DNA from: Flavobacterium sp. NRK F7
GTDB taxonomy: Bacteria > Bacteroidota > Bacteroidia > Flavobacteriales > Flavobacteriaceae
Direction of reading: 5' to 3'
NCBI RefSeq assembly: GCF_024054195.1
Contig: NZ_JAMXLB010000001.1
Span: forward strand, 2,123,085 to 2,187,084
DNA length: 64,000 nt
Positions 26,021 to 36,918 of this stretch are shown one piece after another (the first letter of the stretch is position 1; every line of letters begins with the position of its first letter). Both the position numbers and the translations under genes were made by a program. The notes below the pieces were generated by a model. It was given only the letters and a program-made list of their open reading frames with translations. It was not told the DNA's origin and ran no database searches.

Positions 26021-28550
26021 CTGATTTCTTAATTTTAATGGTTAACTCGTTACTCGACTCGTCTAAATCCATAAAAATTTGATCTCCTTCATGTATCTTC
26101 GAAGTAATGATTTCTTCTGCTAATGCATCTTCAACATATTTTTGAATCGCTCTCTTTAAGGGTCTAGCCCCAAATTGCTTATCAAAACCTTTTTCAGCAA
26201 TGTAATCTTTCGCTTTTTCTGATAATTGTAAATCATAGCCTAGGTCTTTAATTCTTAGATATAATTTATCCATTTCAATATCAATAATTAAATCAATATC
26301 TGCTTTTTCTAAAGCATTGAATACAATTACATCGTCAATACGGTTTAAGAATTCAGGTGCAAAAGCTTTCTTCAAAGCGTTTTCAATGATTCCTTTCGAA
26401 TGCTCATCCGCTTGGAGTGTTTTTGCAGAAGTACCAAAACCTACTCCTTGTCCAAAATCTTTTAATTGACGCGCACCCACATTTGAAGTCATTATGATGA
26501 TAGTGTTCCTAAAGTCGATTTTTCGGCCTAAACTATCCGTTAAATGACCATCATCTAAAACTTGAAGCATCATATTAAATACGTCTGGATGTGCTTTTTC
26601 AATTTCATCTAAAAGAACAACACAGTATGGTTTTCTTCTCACTTTTTCAGTCAATTGACCGCCTTCTTCATAACCTACATATCCTGGAGGAGCACCTACT
26701 AATCTTGAAATAGCAAATTTCTCCATATATTCACTCATGTCAATACGAATTAAAGCATCTTCAGAATCAAAAAGTTCTTTGGCCAGCACTTTGGCTAATT
26801 GGGTTTTACCCACACCTGTTTGACCTAAAAAGATAAAGGAACCAATTGGTTTATTTGGATCTTTTAATCCCGCTCTATTTCTTTGAATGGCTTTTGCTAT
26901 TTTTTCAACAGCATCATTTTGGCCAATTACTTTACCTTTTATTAATTCAGGAAGTTTTGCTAGTTTATTACTTTCCGTTTGTGCAATTCTATTTACAGGA
27001 ATTCCAGTCATCATAGAAACTACATCAGCTACATTGTCTTCTGTTACAGTAACACGATTGTTTTTAGCATCTTCTTCCCATTGTTCTTGAGCAATGGCTA
27101 ATTCTTTTTCAATTCGTTTTTCATCATCTCTTAACTTTGCTGCTTCCTCGTATTTTTGTTTTTTAACAACGGTGTTTTTCAATTCTCTTACATCTTCTAA
27201 TTGTTTTTCTAACTCAAGAATTTGTTTAGGAACATCAATATTTACGATATGAACTCGCGAACCAGCTTCGTCTAAAGCATCAATAGCTTTGTCTGGTAAA
27301 AAACGATCCGTCATATAGCGGTTCGTTAATTTAACACAAGCTTCAACAGCTTCATTTGTATAGGTTACATTATGATGGTCTTCGTATTTACCTTTAATAT
27401 TATTCAAAATAGTGATTGTTTCTTCCACAGAGGTTGGTTCCACAATTACTTTTTGAAAACGTCTTTCTAAAGCACCATCTTTTTCTATATACTGACGGTA
27501 TTCATCTAAAGTTGTAGCTCCTACACATTGTATTTCACCTCTAGCTAATGCGGGTTTGAACATGTTGGAAGCGTCTAATGAACCTGTAGCACCACCTGCT
27601 CCCACAATTGTATGAATTTCATCAATAAATAGGATGATATCGTCATTCTTTTCTAATTCATTCATGACCGCTTTCATGCGTTCTTCAAACTGCCCTCTGT
27701 ATTTAGTGCCAGCAACAAGACTTGCTAAATCAAGAGTTACTACTCTTTTATTGAAAAGAATACGAGAAACTTTTTTCTTTACAATTCGCAAAGCTAGTCC
27801 TTCTGCAATCGCAGATTTTCCTACACCAGGCTCACCTATTAATAGTGGGTTGTTTTTCTTTCTTCGGCTTAAAATTTGTGAAACTCGTTCAATTTCTTTT
27901 TCTCGGCCTACAACAGGATCTAATTTCCCTTCTTCTGCCATTTCTGTAAGGTCGCGACCAAAATTATCTAAAACGGGTGTTTTCGATTTTTTATTTGTTT
28001 TGTTTCCAGAAGTAGGGTTATTAAAACCACTATCTCTAGAACCATCCTCTTGCCCAGATTCATCATTGAATTCGGCTTTTGGAAGGTCTTCTGAATATTC
28101 GTTTTCGTTTGTTATCATAGCTGTATATTGATCTTTAATCAATTCGTAATCTAGTTTTAATTTGTTTAATAACTTCGTTGTTGGGTCATTTTCATTGCGT
28201 AAAATGCACAACAACAAATGTGCTGTACTAATAGTTGCACTATTGTAAAGCTTGGCTTCTAAAAAAGTAGTCTTTAAGGCTCTTTCTGCTTGTCTGGTTA
28301 AATGAAGGTTTTTTTTATCATTATTTTGATTCGATACAGAACTAGCGGGACTTAATACTTCAACTTTTTTTCTTAGATAATCAAAATCTACGGCAAGATT
28401 ATTTAAGATAGCCATTGCTTTTCCTTGTCCTTCTCTAAGTAGTCCAAGAATAAGATGTTCTGTTCCAATAAAGTCGTGCCCTAATCGTAAGGCTTCTTCT
28501 TTACTGAAAGAAATAACATCTTTAACTCTTGGTGAAAAATTATCGTCCAT
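26004..28550 (-). CDS. clpC: ClpC-type AAA+ unfoldase
   Basis: 848 residues. The N-terminal Clp-N double repeat (about 1-145) is followed by a linker, AAA module 1 with Walker [10 protein letters not shown] (near 240) and [11 protein letters not shown], a UVR motif (about 428-465; [17 protein letters not shown]), and AAA module 2 with Walker [10 protein letters not shown] (near 570) and [13 protein letters not shown]. The UVR motif places it with ClpC rather than ClpA. It feeds substrates to ClpP, which is not in the window. The pore loops are intact. Divergent from gyrA. Confidence 0.95.
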   Translation of the reverse strand: MDDNFSPRVKDVISFSKEEALRLGHDFIGTEHLILGLLREGQGKAMAILNNLAVDFDYLRKKVEVLSPASSVSNQNNDKKNLHLTRQAERALKTTFLEAKLYNSATISTAHLLLCILRNENDPTTKLLNKLKLDYELIKDQYTAMITNENEYSEDLPKAEFNDESGQEDGSRDSGFNNPTSGNKTNKKSKTPVLDNFGRDLTEMAEEGKLDPVVGREKEIERVSQILSRRKKNNPLLIGEPGVGKSAIAEGLALRIVKKKVSRILFNKRVVTLDLASLVAGTKYRGQFEERMKAVMNELEKNDDIILFIDEIHTIVGAGGATGSLDASNMFKPALARGEIQCVGATTLDEYRQYIEKDGALERRFQKVIVEPTSVEETITILNNIKGKYEDHHNVTYTNEAVEACVKLTNRYMTDRFLPDKAIDALDEAGSRVHIVNIDVPKQILELEKQLEDVRELKNTVVKKQKYEEAAKLRDDEKRIEKELAIAQEQWEEDAKNNRVTVTEDNVADVVSMMTGIPVNRIAQTESNKLAKLPELIKGKVIGQNDAVEKIAKAIQRNRAGLKDPNKPIGSFIFLGQTGVGKTQLAKVLAKELFDSEDALIRIDMSEYMEKFAISRLVGAPPGYVGYEEGGQLTEKVRRKPYCVVLLDEIEKAHPDVFNMMLQVLDDGHLTDSLGRKIDFRNTIIIMTSNVGARQLKDFGQGVGFGTSAKTLQADEHSKGIIENALKKAFAPEFLNRIDDVIVFNALEKADIDLIIDIEMDKLYLRIKDLGYDLQLSEKAKDYIAEKGFDKQFGARPLKRAIQKYVEDALAEEIITSKIHEGDQIFMDLDESSNELTIKIKKSEKPTK

Positions 28551-28800
28551 ATGTTAGAAATTGTAATGTAAATATACTAAGATATCAGGTAATAAGCAAA
28601 AAATATGCCTTTTATAGAATCTATAGCTAATTGAAAAAAAAAAATGACAAAAAAAAATTCTTGTCAGGTCTTTTGACATGTTTTTTTAAGAATTCATTGT
28701 TAATAAATCGTTTAAATTTATCTTTCAAATCAAAGTTAAAGATGAGAAAAAGCTGTATATTGGCACGTTAAAGAAAAATATAATTTTAATATAAATGTTT

Positions 28801-31344
28801 ATGTCTGAAGGAGAAAAATTAATTCCTATTAACATTGAAGATGAAATGAAATCAGCCTACATTGATTATTCAATGTCGGTTATTGTATCAAGGGCACTTC
28901 CTGATGTTAGAGACGGTTTAAAACCGGTACATCGAAGAGTTTTATTTGGTATGCATGAATTAGGAATTAGATCAAATAGTGCTTATAAAAAATCTGCAAG
29001 AATTGTTGGAGAAGTATTAGGTAAGTACCACCCTCATGGAGATACATCTGTATATGACGCTATGGTGCGTATGGCTCAAGAATGGAGTTTACGTTATTTA
29101 ATGGTTGATGGGCAAGGTAACTTTGGTTCTGTTGATGGAGACAGTCCAGCTGCAATGCGTTATACTGAAGCTAGAATGCGTAAAATTTCAGAAGACATGT
29201 TGGCAGATATTGAAAAAGAAACTGTTGACTTTCAATTGAATTTTGATGACTCTTTAGAAGAACCAAAAGTTTTACCCACAAAAGTTCCTACCTTATTAAT
29301 TAACGGAGCATCTGGAATCGCTGTAGGTATGGCAACAAATATGCCTCCACACAATATTTCAGAAGTTATTGACGGTACATTAGCCTATATCGACAATAAC
29401 GATATTGAAATTGATGAATTGATGCAGTACGTTAAAGCACCAGATTTTCCAACAGGAGGAATTATATATGGTTATGAAGGTGTACGAGAGGCTTTTAAAA
29501 CAGGTAGAGGGCGAATCGTTATGCGTGCCAAAGCAGGTTTTGAAGAATCTAATAATAGGGAAGCCATTATTGTAACTGAGATTCCTTACCAAGTGAATAA
29601 AGCAGATATGATTAAAAAAACTGCTGATTTGGTAAATGAAAAGAAAATAGAAGGAATTTCTGCCATTCGTGATGAATCCGATAGAAATGGTATGCGTATT
29701 GTTTATGAACTAAAAAGAGACGCGGTTCCAAATGTAGTATTAAATACATTATATAAATATACCCAACTACAATCCTCGTTTAGTGTAAATAATATTGCTT
29801 TGGTTAACGGAAGGCCTGAAATGTTGAATCTTAAAGATTTGATTCATCATTTTGTGGAGCATCGCCATGAAGTTGTTGTTAGAAGAGCGCAATATGAATT
29901 AAGAAAAGCTGAAGAAAGAGCACATATATTAGAAGGGTTAATTATAGCGTCTGATAATATTGATGAAGTAATTGCATTAATTCGTGCATCTAAAGACGGA
30001 GAAGAAGCAAGAACGAAATTAATTGATCGCTTCAAATTAACAGAAATTCAAGCCCGCGCTATTGTAGAGATGCGTTTACGTCAGTTAACGGGTCTGGAAC
30101 AAGATAAATTAAGAGCGGAATATGAAGAAATCATGAAGTTAATTAATGGTTTAAAAGAATTATTAGCAAGTAAAGACTTGAGAATGGAGCTTATTAAGAC
30201 CGAATTGATAGAAATGAAAGAGAAATATGGTGATGAGAGACGTTCGAAAATTGAATATTCTGGAGGCGATGTAAGTATTGAAGATTTAATTGCTGATGAA
30301 CAAGTTGTAGTTACAATTTCACATGCTGGATACATCAAGCGAACTTCTTTAACGGAATATAAAACTCAAAATAGAGGTGGTGTTGGACAAAAAAGTGCTG
30401 CTACGAGAGATCAAGATTTCTTAGAGCATTTATTTGTAGCGACGAATCATCAATATTTAATGTATTTCACTCAAAAAGGAAAATGTTACTGGATGCGTGT
30501 TTTTGAAATTCCAGAAGGAACCAAAGCAAGTAAAGGTAGAGCGATTCAAAATCTAATCAATATTGAACCAGATGATAAAGTTAAAGCTTTCATTTGTACT
30601 CAAGATTTAAAAGATGAGGAGTACATTAACAGTCATTTTGTCATTATGGCTACCAAAAAAGGACAAGTTAAGAAAACACCTTTAGAACAATATTCAAGAC
30701 CGCGTCAAAATGGTATCAATGCAATAACCATTAAAGAAGATGATGAATTATTAGAAGCAAAATTAACTACTGGAAATAGTCAGGTATTAATTGCTGTTAA
30801 ATCAGGTAAGTTAGTGCGTTTTGAAGAAAGCAAAACAAGACCAATGGGAAGAACAGCTTCTGGAGTAAGAGGAATTACTTTAGCAGATGATAAAGATGAA
30901 GTAATAGGTATGGTGTCTATTGATCAAAGTCATATTAATGATTCACAAATTTTAGTTGTGACCGAAAATGGTTATGGGAAGCGTACTAAGTTAGTTGACG
31001 ATGATGGAGAAGATGTTTATAGAATTACCAACCGAGGAGGTAAAGGAGTTAAGACTTTAAATATTACTGAAAAAACGGGAGCTCTTATTGCTATTAATGC
31101 GGTGACCGATGAAGATGATTTAATGATAATTAATAAATCAGGATTAACCATACGAATGGAAATTTCTGACTTGAGAGTTATGGGAAGAGCCACACAAGGA
31201 GTTCGACTAATTAATTTAAAAGGGAATGATTCCATTGCAGCTGTAACTAAGGTTTTAAGAGAAGATGAAGCCGAAATTGACTCAGAAATTGACGAAGCTG
31301 AAAATTCTGGTACGGAATTTGATTCAACTGAAACAAATGAATAA
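28801..31344 (+). CDS. gyrA: DNA gyrase subunit A
   Basis: 847 residues from the ATG at 28801 ([14 protein letters not shown]); an ATG two codons earlier at 28795 is possible but the family starts at MSEGEK. The winged-helix domain holds the catalytic Tyr121 (AMRYTEARM). The quinolone region reads [10 protein letters not shown] with Thr82 and Asp86, the residues I recall as wild type in Flavobacterium, so no resistance change is implied. The C-terminal beta-pinwheel carries the GyrA-box-like [11 protein letters not shown] (near 525). The end is an acidic tail. A terminator follows. Confidence 0.96.
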   Translation: MSEGEKLIPINIEDEMKSAYIDYSMSVIVSRALPDVRDGLKPVHRRVLFGMHELGIRSNSAYKKSARIVGEVLGKYHPHGDTSVYDAMVRMAQEWSLRYLMVDGQGNFGSVDGDSPAAMRYTEARMRKISEDMLADIEKETVDFQLNFDDSLEEPKVLPTKVPTLLINGASGIAVGMATNMPPHNISEVIDGTLAYIDNNDIEIDELMQYVKAPDFPTGGIIYGYEGVREAFKTGRGRIVMRAKAGFEESNNREAIIVTEIPYQVNKADMIKKTADLVNEKKIEGISAIRDESDRNGMRIVYELKRDAVPNVVLNTLYKYTQLQSSFSVNNIALVNGRPEMLNLKDLIHHFVEHRHEVVVRRAQYELRKAEERAHILEGLIIASDNIDEVIALIRASKDGEEARTKLIDRFKLTEIQARAIVEMRLRQLTGLEQDKLRAEYEEIMKLINGLKELLASKDLRMELIKTELIEMKEKYGDERRSKIEYSGGDVSIEDLIADEQVVVTISHAGYIKRTSLTEYKTQNRGGVGQKSAATRDQDFLEHLFVATNHQYLMYFTQKGKCYWMRVFEIPEGTKASKGRAIQNLINIEPDDKVKAFICTQDLKDEEYINSHFVIMATKKGQVKKTPLEQYSRPRQNGINAITIKEDDELLEAKLTTGNSQVLIAVKSGKLVRFEESKTRPMGRTASGVRGITLADDKDEVIGMVSIDQSHINDSQILVVTENGYGKRTKLVDDDGEDVYRITNRGGKGVKTLNITEKTGALIAINAVTDEDDLMIINKSGLTIRMEISDLRVMGRATQGVRLINLKGNDSIAAVTKVLREDEAEIDSEIDEAENSGTEFDSTETNE

Positions 31345-31350
31345 ATAAAT

Positions 31351-31376
31351 AAAGCCCAAAAGAAATTTTGGGCTTT
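31351..31376 (+). terminator. Terminator or attenuator after gyrA
   Basis: AAAGCCCAAAA / TTTTGGGCTTT with a GAAA loop, 7 bp past the gyrA stop. The trailing T-run is short (TTTATAAT), so it may let some RNA polymerase through to the TPR gene, which has no clear promoter in the 35 bp that remain. Confidence 0.7.
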
Positions 31377-31411
31377 ATAATAAAAATAAACTATAAAAAA
31401 GAATTAGAAAA

Positions 31412-32518
31412 ATGAAACAATTATTTTTAGGCTTAACTGCCTTAATTTCAATGACTGCCTTTAGCCAAAAAGAAGAATTAAAAACGCTAAAAAAGCTGTA
31501 TGGAAAAGAGACGCTTACGACTGAAGAATTAAAAGAATACAAAGAAGCATCTGATAAATTAAATTCAAATGCAGCTTCTGAATCAGATAAAGTGTATGCC
31601 AAATTGTTCAAAACCATTTATCCTGCTTTAGAATATGAATCAAAAGGAGTTAATGCTACTATAGCAGATAAGACTAAATTGATGAATCCTGATTTTTTAG
31701 CTGAATACGGAGCTGTCTTAGATAAAACAATCTCTTTCGAAGAAAAATCAGGAAAAAAAATGCTTTCTGATGATTTGAAAAAAGAAAAAGACGAATTTAG
31801 AGATTTTTTATATGGTGCTGCTACTAAGTTGTTTAAAGAGTCTAGTTACAGAGAAGCATCATTAATGTTTCACAATTTATATGTTTTTGATCCAAAAAAT
31901 GAAGGTATTGCGCTTAATAATTCGGCAGAATTAGCTGTACAAGCTCAAGATTACCTTTTAGCGGAAAAGTTTTACGAAGATTTGAAAGAGAGTGATTATT
32001 TGAAGAATGGGTATAATTATTACGCAGTACCAAAAACAAGCTCAGAAGAGATTTTATATCCTAGTAAAGAAGATAGAGATAGACAAGTTCAATTAGGTGT
32101 TGCTGACAATCCTAGAGATATGAAAATGTCAGTTAAGAAACCTGATGTTTACAAGATGATTGCGAGATTAGCTTTCCAAAATAAAGATTATCAAAAAACT
32201 AAGAAAGCATTAGAAGAGGCTAAACCTTTGAATCCTAACGATGCTGACTTAATTGAAACAGAATTCCAATTGAATTTTACATTAGGGTATGACTTTTTAA
32301 AAGACGATAGTAAATTAGTGGATGAAATTAATAAGAATGTGGCGAATATTGCTAAATATGATGAATTAATGGAGAAGAGAAAGAAAACGTTTAAAGCTTC
32401 TTTACCCTATCTTGAAAAAGCATATCAATTAAAACCATCTGATAGCAATACAAAGATATTGTTGCGTTCTGCTTATGAAATTCTAGATATGAAAGATAAA
32501 GCGGCAACAATTAATTAA
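31412..32518 (+). CDS. Secreted TPR-like repeat protein
   Basis: 368 residues. The signal peptide MKQLFLGLTALISMTAFSQ is followed by a mostly helical chain rich in Lys and Glu. Tetratricopeptide-like units are visible near 130-175 (YREASLMFHNLYVFDPKNEG), 250-290 (NKDYQKTKKALEEAKPLNPND) and 330-360 (SLPYLEKAYQLKPSD). The function is unknown; such repeats mediate protein contacts in the periplasm. It may be read through from gyrA, though the functions are unrelated. A strong bidirectional terminator follows. Confidence 0.8.
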   Translation: MKQLFLGLTALISMTAFSQKEELKTLKKLYGKETLTTEELKEYKEASDKLNSNAASESDKVYAKLFKTIYPALEYESKGVNATIADKTKLMNPDFLAEYGAVLDKTISFEEKSGKKMLSDDLKKEKDEFRDFLYGAATKLFKESSYREASLMFHNLYVFDPKNEGIALNNSAELAVQAQDYLLAEKFYEDLKESDYLKNGYNYYAVPKTSSEEILYPSKEDRDRQVQLGVADNPRDMKMSVKKPDVYKMIARLAFQNKDYQKTKKALEEAKPLNPNDADLIETEFQLNFTLGYDFLKDDSKLVDEINKNVANIAKYDELMEKRKKTFKASLPYLEKAYQLKPSDSNTKILLRSAYEILDMKDKAATIN

Positions 32519-32540
32519 GAGTTACAATTTCAATTATTAT

Positions 32541-32569
32541 AAAAAAGGTCTCAATTTGAGACCTTTTTT
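32541..32569. terminator. Bidirectional terminator TPR gene / NlpC-P60 gene
   Basis: AAAAAAGGTCTCA / TGAGACCTTTTTT with a 3-base loop between convergent genes. Confidence 0.9.
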
Positions 32570-32571
32570 GT

Positions 32572-33333
32572 TTATATGATTTTTTTAATGACTCTTAATT
32601 TATGCGTGTGTCTATTGGTTTCAGCATTGTAAATTCCTAAGTGATCCAGTCTATCTATTCGTACTTTTCCTGAAGCGTGAATAATGTAATTGTCATCCAT
32701 CATGATGCCTACATGGATAATATTTCCTTCTTCATTATCAAAAAACGCTAAATCTCCTGGTTCGCTTTCTTCAATAAAGCTTAATGCTTCACCTTGAGTT
32801 GCTTGTTCTGAAGCATCTCTTAATATTTTGTATCCATTTAATTTATAAACCATCTGGGTAAAGCCAGAACAATCAATACCAAATGGCGTTTTTCCACCCC
32901 ATAAATAGGGAGCGTTTAAATACATGAATGCAGTTTTTACTAAATTGGATTTGTCTTTAACCCCACAAATTTTAATTCCTTCAAAAGAATAATTTTCAGT
33001 ATTAATCTGTTCATTATCTAAAAAAGAAAGACAACTGCCTAAAGGAATTGGCATTAATTGGTTTTTTGGAGTAGAAATGTATTCTATTAAATCACCGTTT
33101 AAAACCATAGGTGATTGTTCAATAGAATGAAACTGTTTTTCGCTTATAGTTTGAAATTGTTTATTGTCAATCCAACCTATATAGTTGTCAAAAGCAGCCT
33201 CTATTTTTACCCATTTATCTATTTTTTCTATAATTTCAAAATGGTCTCCAAAAAGAAGTTGAGAAACTTGTTCGCTTCTGTCTGAGGGTTCTGATCGAAG
33301 AGGGATAATAGCTAGATTACAAATTCCAAACAT
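32572..33333 (-). CDS. NlpC/P60 (C40) peptidase with SH3 domain
   Basis: 253 residues. An N-terminal bacterial SH3 domain (about 1-60; PLRSEPSDRSEQVSQLLFGD ... YIGWID) precedes an intermediate segment and the C40 domain (about 130-253). The triad is Cys155 (FGIDCSGFTQ), His207 (IIHVGIM) and His219 (YIIHASG). It should cleave D-Glu to diamino acid bonds in peptidoglycan. No signal peptide is visible, as in related family members that act on cytosolic or imported wall peptides (inference). Confidence 0.92.
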   Translation of the reverse strand: MFGICNLAIIPLRSEPSDRSEQVSQLLFGDHFEIIEKIDKWVKIEAAFDNYIGWIDNKQFQTISEKQFHSIEQSPMVLNGDLIEYISTPKNQLMPIPLGSCLSFLDNEQINTENYSFEGIKICGVKDKSNLVKTAFMYLNAPYLWGGKTPFGIDCSGFTQMVYKLNGYKILRDASEQATQGEALSFIEESEPGDLAFFDNEEGNIIHVGIMMDDNYIIHASGKVRIDRLDHLGIYNAETNRHTHKLRVIKKII

Positions 33334-33356
33334 TGACTTGCTAGTGAAATGAAATA

Positions 33357-33397
33357 AATTATGAGTTAGACAAAACTACAATTCCTAACTCATAATT
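33357..33397 (-). terminator. Terminator of the thiolase gene
   Basis: Perfect 13-bp arms AATTATGAGTTAG / CTAACTCATAATT around a 15-base loop, 13 bp past the thiolase stop. On the minus strand TTTATTTC follows, a short U-rich tail. Confidence 0.65.
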
Positions 33398-33409
33398 CAT
33401 AATTTAAAT

Positions 33410-34585
33410 TTAGGCTCTTTCAATTACAATAGCAGAAGCACCACCACCACCATTACAAATTGCAGCGGCTCCTAATTTTGCATTGTTCTGTTCTAATACA
33501 TTGATTAAAGTAACAATGATTCGAGCTCCAGAACACCCTAATGGATGACCTAAAGACACCGCTCCACCGTTTACATTTATTTTATCTTCTTTTAAACCTA
33601 AAATTTTAGCATTGGCTAAACCAACCACAGAAAAGGCTTCGTTAAATTCAAAATAGTCAATTGCGTCAATAGTTATACCAGCTTTGTCTAAAGCAATAGG
33701 AAGCGCTTTTGCTGGAGCAGTAGTAAACCATTTAGGTTCTTGAGCAGCATCTGCATACGATTTAATATAAGCAAGAGATTTCAATCCTAAAGCGTTTGCT
33801 TTTTCTTCACTCATTAAAATTAATGCAGCAGCACCATCATTAATAGTTGAGGCGTTAGCAGCAGTAACAGTACCTTCTTTTGTAAAAACTGCCGATAAAC
33901 TAGGGATTTTATCTAATTTGACATTGGTGTATTCTTCATCTTTTGAAACGATTATTGCATCACCACGTCTTTGAGGAACTTCAACAGGAACAATTTCAGC
34001 ATTAAATTTACCAGCATCCCAAGCAGCAGCAGATCTTTGGTACGATTGAATAGCAAACTGATCTTGCGCTTCTCTAGAAATATTATGTTCCGTTGCACAT
34101 AAATCGGCACATACACCCATAGCATTATTATCATACGCATCAGTAAGACCGTCTTTTTGCATGCCATCTACTAAGGTAGTTGGTCCAAATTTCACACCAT
34201 TTCTCATGTGTACATAATGCGGAATTAAGCTCATGTTTTCCATTCCACCTGCAACAACTACTTCAGCATCACCACACATTATCGCTTGTGCACCTTGCAT
34301 TACTGCTTTCATCCCACTAGCACAAACTTTATTAACCGTTGTACAAGGAACAGAATCTGGAATGCCAGCATAAATAGCAGCTTGTCTAGCAGGTGCTTGT
34401 CCATTTCCAGCCTGAACCACATTTCCCATTAATACTTCATCCACCTCTTTTGGATCTAAATTAATTTTATTTAAAGCTCCTTTTATTGCAGTTGCTCCTA
34501 ATTTTGTAGCTGGTACAGAAGATAAGGCACCCATAAAGCTTCCAATTGGGGTTCTTACTGCAGCAACTATAACAACTTTTTTCAT
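33410..34585 (-). CDS. Acetyl-CoA C-acetyltransferase (thiolase)
   Basis: 391 residues. The nucleophile Cys88 (NKVCASGMKAV), the NEAFSVV motif and the C-terminal GHPLGCSGARI with the base His/Cys pair are present. The length and motifs match biosynthetic or degradative acetoacetyl-CoA thiolases of the AtoB/PhaA type. It is a single gene, so direction (beta-oxidation, ketone or PHB metabolism) cannot be read from context. Confidence 0.93.
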   Translation of the reverse strand: MKKVVIVAAVRTPIGSFMGALSSVPATKLGATAIKGALNKINLDPKEVDEVLMGNVVQAGNGQAPARQAAIYAGIPDSVPCTTVNKVCASGMKAVMQGAQAIMCGDAEVVVAGGMENMSLIPHYVHMRNGVKFGPTTLVDGMQKDGLTDAYDNNAMGVCADLCATEHNISREAQDQFAIQSYQRSAAAWDAGKFNAEIVPVEVPQRRGDAIIVSKDEEYTNVKLDKIPSLSAVFTKEGTVTAANASTINDGAAALILMSEEKANALGLKSLAYIKSYADAAQEPKWFTTAPAKALPIALDKAGITIDAIDYFEFNEAFSVVGLANAKILGLKEDKINVNGGAVSLGHPLGCSGARIIVTLINVLEQNNAKLGAAAICNGGGGASAIVIERA

Positions 34586-34785
34586 GATATGGTTTTTTTT
34601 AATTGAATTGCGAATTTACTATTTTTATTGATAAAAATTGCATTTTTTATAATTTTGAGTTGTAAAAAAATCACCTTTGTGAGAAATATCAATCTTGTTT
34701 AAAAAAATATTTTTTTTGTATCTATTTGAATTTTAGTTGTTTTTAAAAAAAATGTAAAAAAAACACAAAAAAAAACGAATAAATG

Positions 34786-34816
34786 TTGTAAATTAAGATA
34801 GGAAGGTATACATTTG
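34786..34816 (+). promoter_or_regulatory. Promoter of the tRNA cluster
   Basis: TTG at 34786-34788, 20-base spacer, TACATTTG at 34809-34816, an exact TAnnTTTG match. Predicted start near 34822, about 30 bases before the first tRNA. Confidence 0.75.
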
Positions 34817-34852
34817 CAACCGCAAAAAAGGTCAGTTCTTTGTAAGATTATT

Positions 34853-34936
34853 GGAGAGGTGCCGGAGTGGTAACGGAGCAGATTGCTAATCTGTCATCGG
34901 GTAACCGATGCCAGGGTTCGAGTCCCTGTCTCTCCG
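34853..34936 (+). tRNA. tRNA-Ser (GCT)
   Basis: 84 bases with a long variable arm, 7-bp acceptor stem GGAGAGG / TCTCTCC, anticodon GCT in the loop CAGATTGCTAATCTG, T-arm GGTTCGAGTCC and discriminator G. CCA is not encoded. Confidence 0.95.
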
Positions 34937-34949
34937 CTTTTTTTGTTTT

Positions 34950-35024
34950 CGGGGTGTAGCGTAGCCCGGTTATCGCGCCTGCTTTGGGAGCAGGAGGTCG
35001 CAGGTTCGAATCCTGCCACCCCGA
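34950..35024 (+). tRNA. tRNA-Pro (TGG)
   Basis: 75 bases, acceptor stem CGGGGTG / CACCCCG, anticodon TGG in CCTGCTTTGGGAGCAGG, T-arm GGTTCGAATCC, discriminator A. It lies 13 bp after tRNA-Ser. Confidence 0.95.
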
Positions 35025-35037
35025 CTGAAAAAATAAT

Positions 35038-35111
35038 GGTCTCGTAGCTCAGCTGGATAGAGCAACTGCCTTCTAAGCAGTAGGTCTCAGGTTCGAATCC
35101 TGACGGGATCA
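35038..35111 (+). tRNA. tRNA-Arg (TCT)
   Basis: 74 bases, acceptor stem GGTCTCG / CGGGATC with G-U pairs, anticodon TCT in ACTGCCTTCTAAGCAGT, T-arm GGTTCGAATCC, discriminator A. It lies 13 bp after tRNA-Pro, so the three form one transcript. Confidence 0.95.
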
Positions 35112-35144
35112 CAAAAAAGCCTAGCAATTGCTAGGCTTTTTTGT
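35111..35144. terminator. Terminator of the tRNA cluster
   Basis: Perfect palindrome: ACAAAAAAGCCTAGCAA followed by its reverse complement. The T-run after the GC stem is TTTTTTGT, and the mirror A-run makes it fit also for the convergent gene that ends at 35165. Confidence 0.9.
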
Positions 35145-35164
35145 TTGTATATCATTTGAATTTT

Positions 35165-35734
35165 TTATTCAATACACTCTAAATTTTCGATAAAATAACG
35201 ACTGGGTTTTAGAGTTTGATTTAAAATTTCAGATTGTAGTTCATCTGAAATAATATAATCTTTTGATTCTCCTGCAAAATGAACACGCATTACTGTTATT
35301 CGGGATTTTTTTAAAGATTCGTAATTCGGTTTGGTAAATAAAAAATAACCATTTAGAAGTCTAATATTGCTTTTTTCAGAATCAATATAGGTAAGGTTGG
35401 AACAAACTTCATCAATACCACTAATTAGACTAACAATTTTACCATCTTCTAATTGTAAAATAATCTTTGATTTGTTATTAAAACAAGTAACTGGGATAAA
35501 ATCTTGGCTTTTTTGAATAAATTGAAAACTCAAAGTAGGTACACCATTGTTATTAATCAATTTGAATTGGATAAACTCTTTAGAATTACCAAACACTTTC
35601 TCATACATTAATTTTTCATTCGTAGCTTTAATATAAGTAGAATCTGTTTTTTCTTCAAAATCATAAATGCAGTCTTTTTTTTGACTGAAATGGAGTAGTG
35701 GCAGGCATAAAAAAATGTAGAGAAGTCTTTTCAT
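35165..35734 (-). CDS. Secreted hypothetical protein
   Basis: 189 residues with a signal peptide (MKRLLYIFLCLPLLHFSQ). The rest reads as a beta-rich soluble domain with four cysteines (Cys22, Cys79, Cys111, Cys187 approximately) that could form disulphides in the periplasm. No family recognised. It is the last gene of the unit AI-2E - methyltransferase - this gene, 5 bp after the methyltransferase stop. Confidence 0.75.
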   Translation of the reverse strand: MKRLLYIFLCLPLLHFSQKKDCIYDFEEKTDSTYIKATNEKLMYEKVFGNSKEFIQFKLINNNGVPTLSFQFIQKSQDFIPVTCFNNKSKIILQLEDGKIVSLISGIDEVCSNLTYIDSEKSNIRLLNGYFLFTKPNYESLKKSRITVMRVHFAGESKDYIISDELQSEILNQTLKPSRYFIENLECIE

Positions 35735-35739
35735 TGGTT

Positions 35740-36918
35740 TTAAATTTTAGAACAAAGCAAAACTATTTTATTATTTTGAATATCTGTGGTAAAAAAAGCA
35801 AAAACTGAGCCACCTTCTTTAATTTTGTATTTTTTTCTTATTTCATCTACTTTAATTGGGAAATTTCGAGTGGTAATATTCATTTTTTGATTTTCTAAAT
35901 GGGTTTTGATTTCTTTTTTTTGAAAGGGAACAATTGCATTAATTAAAAAACTTCTTCCTGGGAATACTTTTTTTTCATCAGAGGTATACAGATGTGAATG
36001 TTGGTGTAGTTTATCGATTTCAAATAGTTGTGAAATTGCATTGAAATTACCTGATTTTAAAATAGCAGCATTAGGCTCATATAAATAGTTTTTTGGAAGG
36101 GAATATGTAGCTCTATAGCTTTTATTTAAAGAGGTTGTAATAATACTAGTATCGTTTTTTTCAAGGTTTACTGCGTTTACAAGGATTTCTCCTGTATGCC
36201 CTTTTTCAATTTCCCAAAGCAATTCTTTTACTTCATTTTCAAGTGCTATAATATGTATTTTTTTTACGAAATCTAATTCTGTTAAAGCAGATTGAATGTC
36301 TAATAAAGGTGCGGTTTTGATTAAAATGTGATTGGAATAATTGAAATATTTTGGTAACAATAAAGGAACATTGGGTTCGCAATCGTTTAATAAAAAAACT
36401 TTTCCTTTGGAATCATTTCTTCGTGAAGGATCTACGTATATCCAACTGAATTTACGGTTTAATTTTTCTAATATAACGCTACTTTCACCAATGTGACACG
36501 TACAATTTTCGATTTGCAATTGCTTGAAATTATGGCTTACAATTTGAGATAATTCAGTATTGATTTCACAATGAATCACTTCTCTAAAGGTTTTGGAAAA
36601 ATAATAATCATCCACTCCAAATCCACCAGATAAATCAATTAAACTTTCTCCAGAAATAAGGGAAGCTTTGTATTCCGCCGTTTTTTCAGAAGAGGTCTGC
36701 TCAATGGAAATTTTAGAAGGATATAAGATTTTTGAAGTTGTAAACCAAGTAGGTAACTTGAATTTCGCTTTCTGTTTGGCTACAATTTGATTGATGATAC
36801 GAATGTAATCGACATCAAAATTGTTTTTTTGTAACGCTAATTGATTGGTATCTTTATCTAAATTAGTATTGATAAAATTTTGAATATCTTCGTTTAATAA
36901 GATTTCTAAAGGATTCAT
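35740..36918 (-). CDS. Class I methyltransferase with THUMP-like domain
   Basis: 392 residues. An N-terminal helical part (1-75) precedes a SAM-binding Rossmann domain (about 90-230) with motif I LIDLSGGFGVDDYYF, acidic HCEIN and the active-site-like motif YVDPSRRNDSKGK. A C-terminal THUMP/ferredoxin-like domain spans about 290-392. Such proteins occur widely in Bacteroidota and may modify RNA. The substrate is unknown. The start overlaps the AI-2E stop as TAATG, which suggests coupled translation. Confidence 0.82.
   Translation of the reverse strand: MNPLEILLNEDIQNFINTNLDKDTNQLALQKNNFDVDYIRIINQIVAKQKAKFKLPTWFTTSKILYPSKISIEQTSSEKTAEYKASLISGESLIDLSGGFGVDDYYFSKTFREVIHCEINTELSQIVSHNFKQLQIENCTCHIGESSVILEKLNRKFSWIYVDPSRRNDSKGKVFLLNDCEPNVPLLLPKYFNYSNHILIKTAPLLDIQSALTELDFVKKIHIIALENEVKELLWEIEKGHTGEILVNAVNLEKNDTSIITTSLNKSYRATYSLPKNYLYEPNAAILKSGNFNAISQLFEIDKLHQHSHLYTSDEKKVFPGRSFLINAIVPFQKKEIKTHLENQKMNITTRNFPIKVDEIRKKYKIKEGGSVFAFFTTDIQNNKIVLLCSKI

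Noticed and set aside
27634..28131. 165-codon forward open frame
   Set aside because: Antisense shadow of clpC coding sequence with no domain and no promoter.
29030..29070. Quinolone resistance change in GyrA
   Set aside because: Thr at the position of E. coli Ser83 is, as far as I recall, the natural state in Flavobacterium; Asp86 is unchanged.
34894..35127. 77-codon reverse open frame over the tRNA cluster
   Set aside because: It is the antisense translation of tRNA genes, a well-known false protein (GFEPATSCSQSRR-type).
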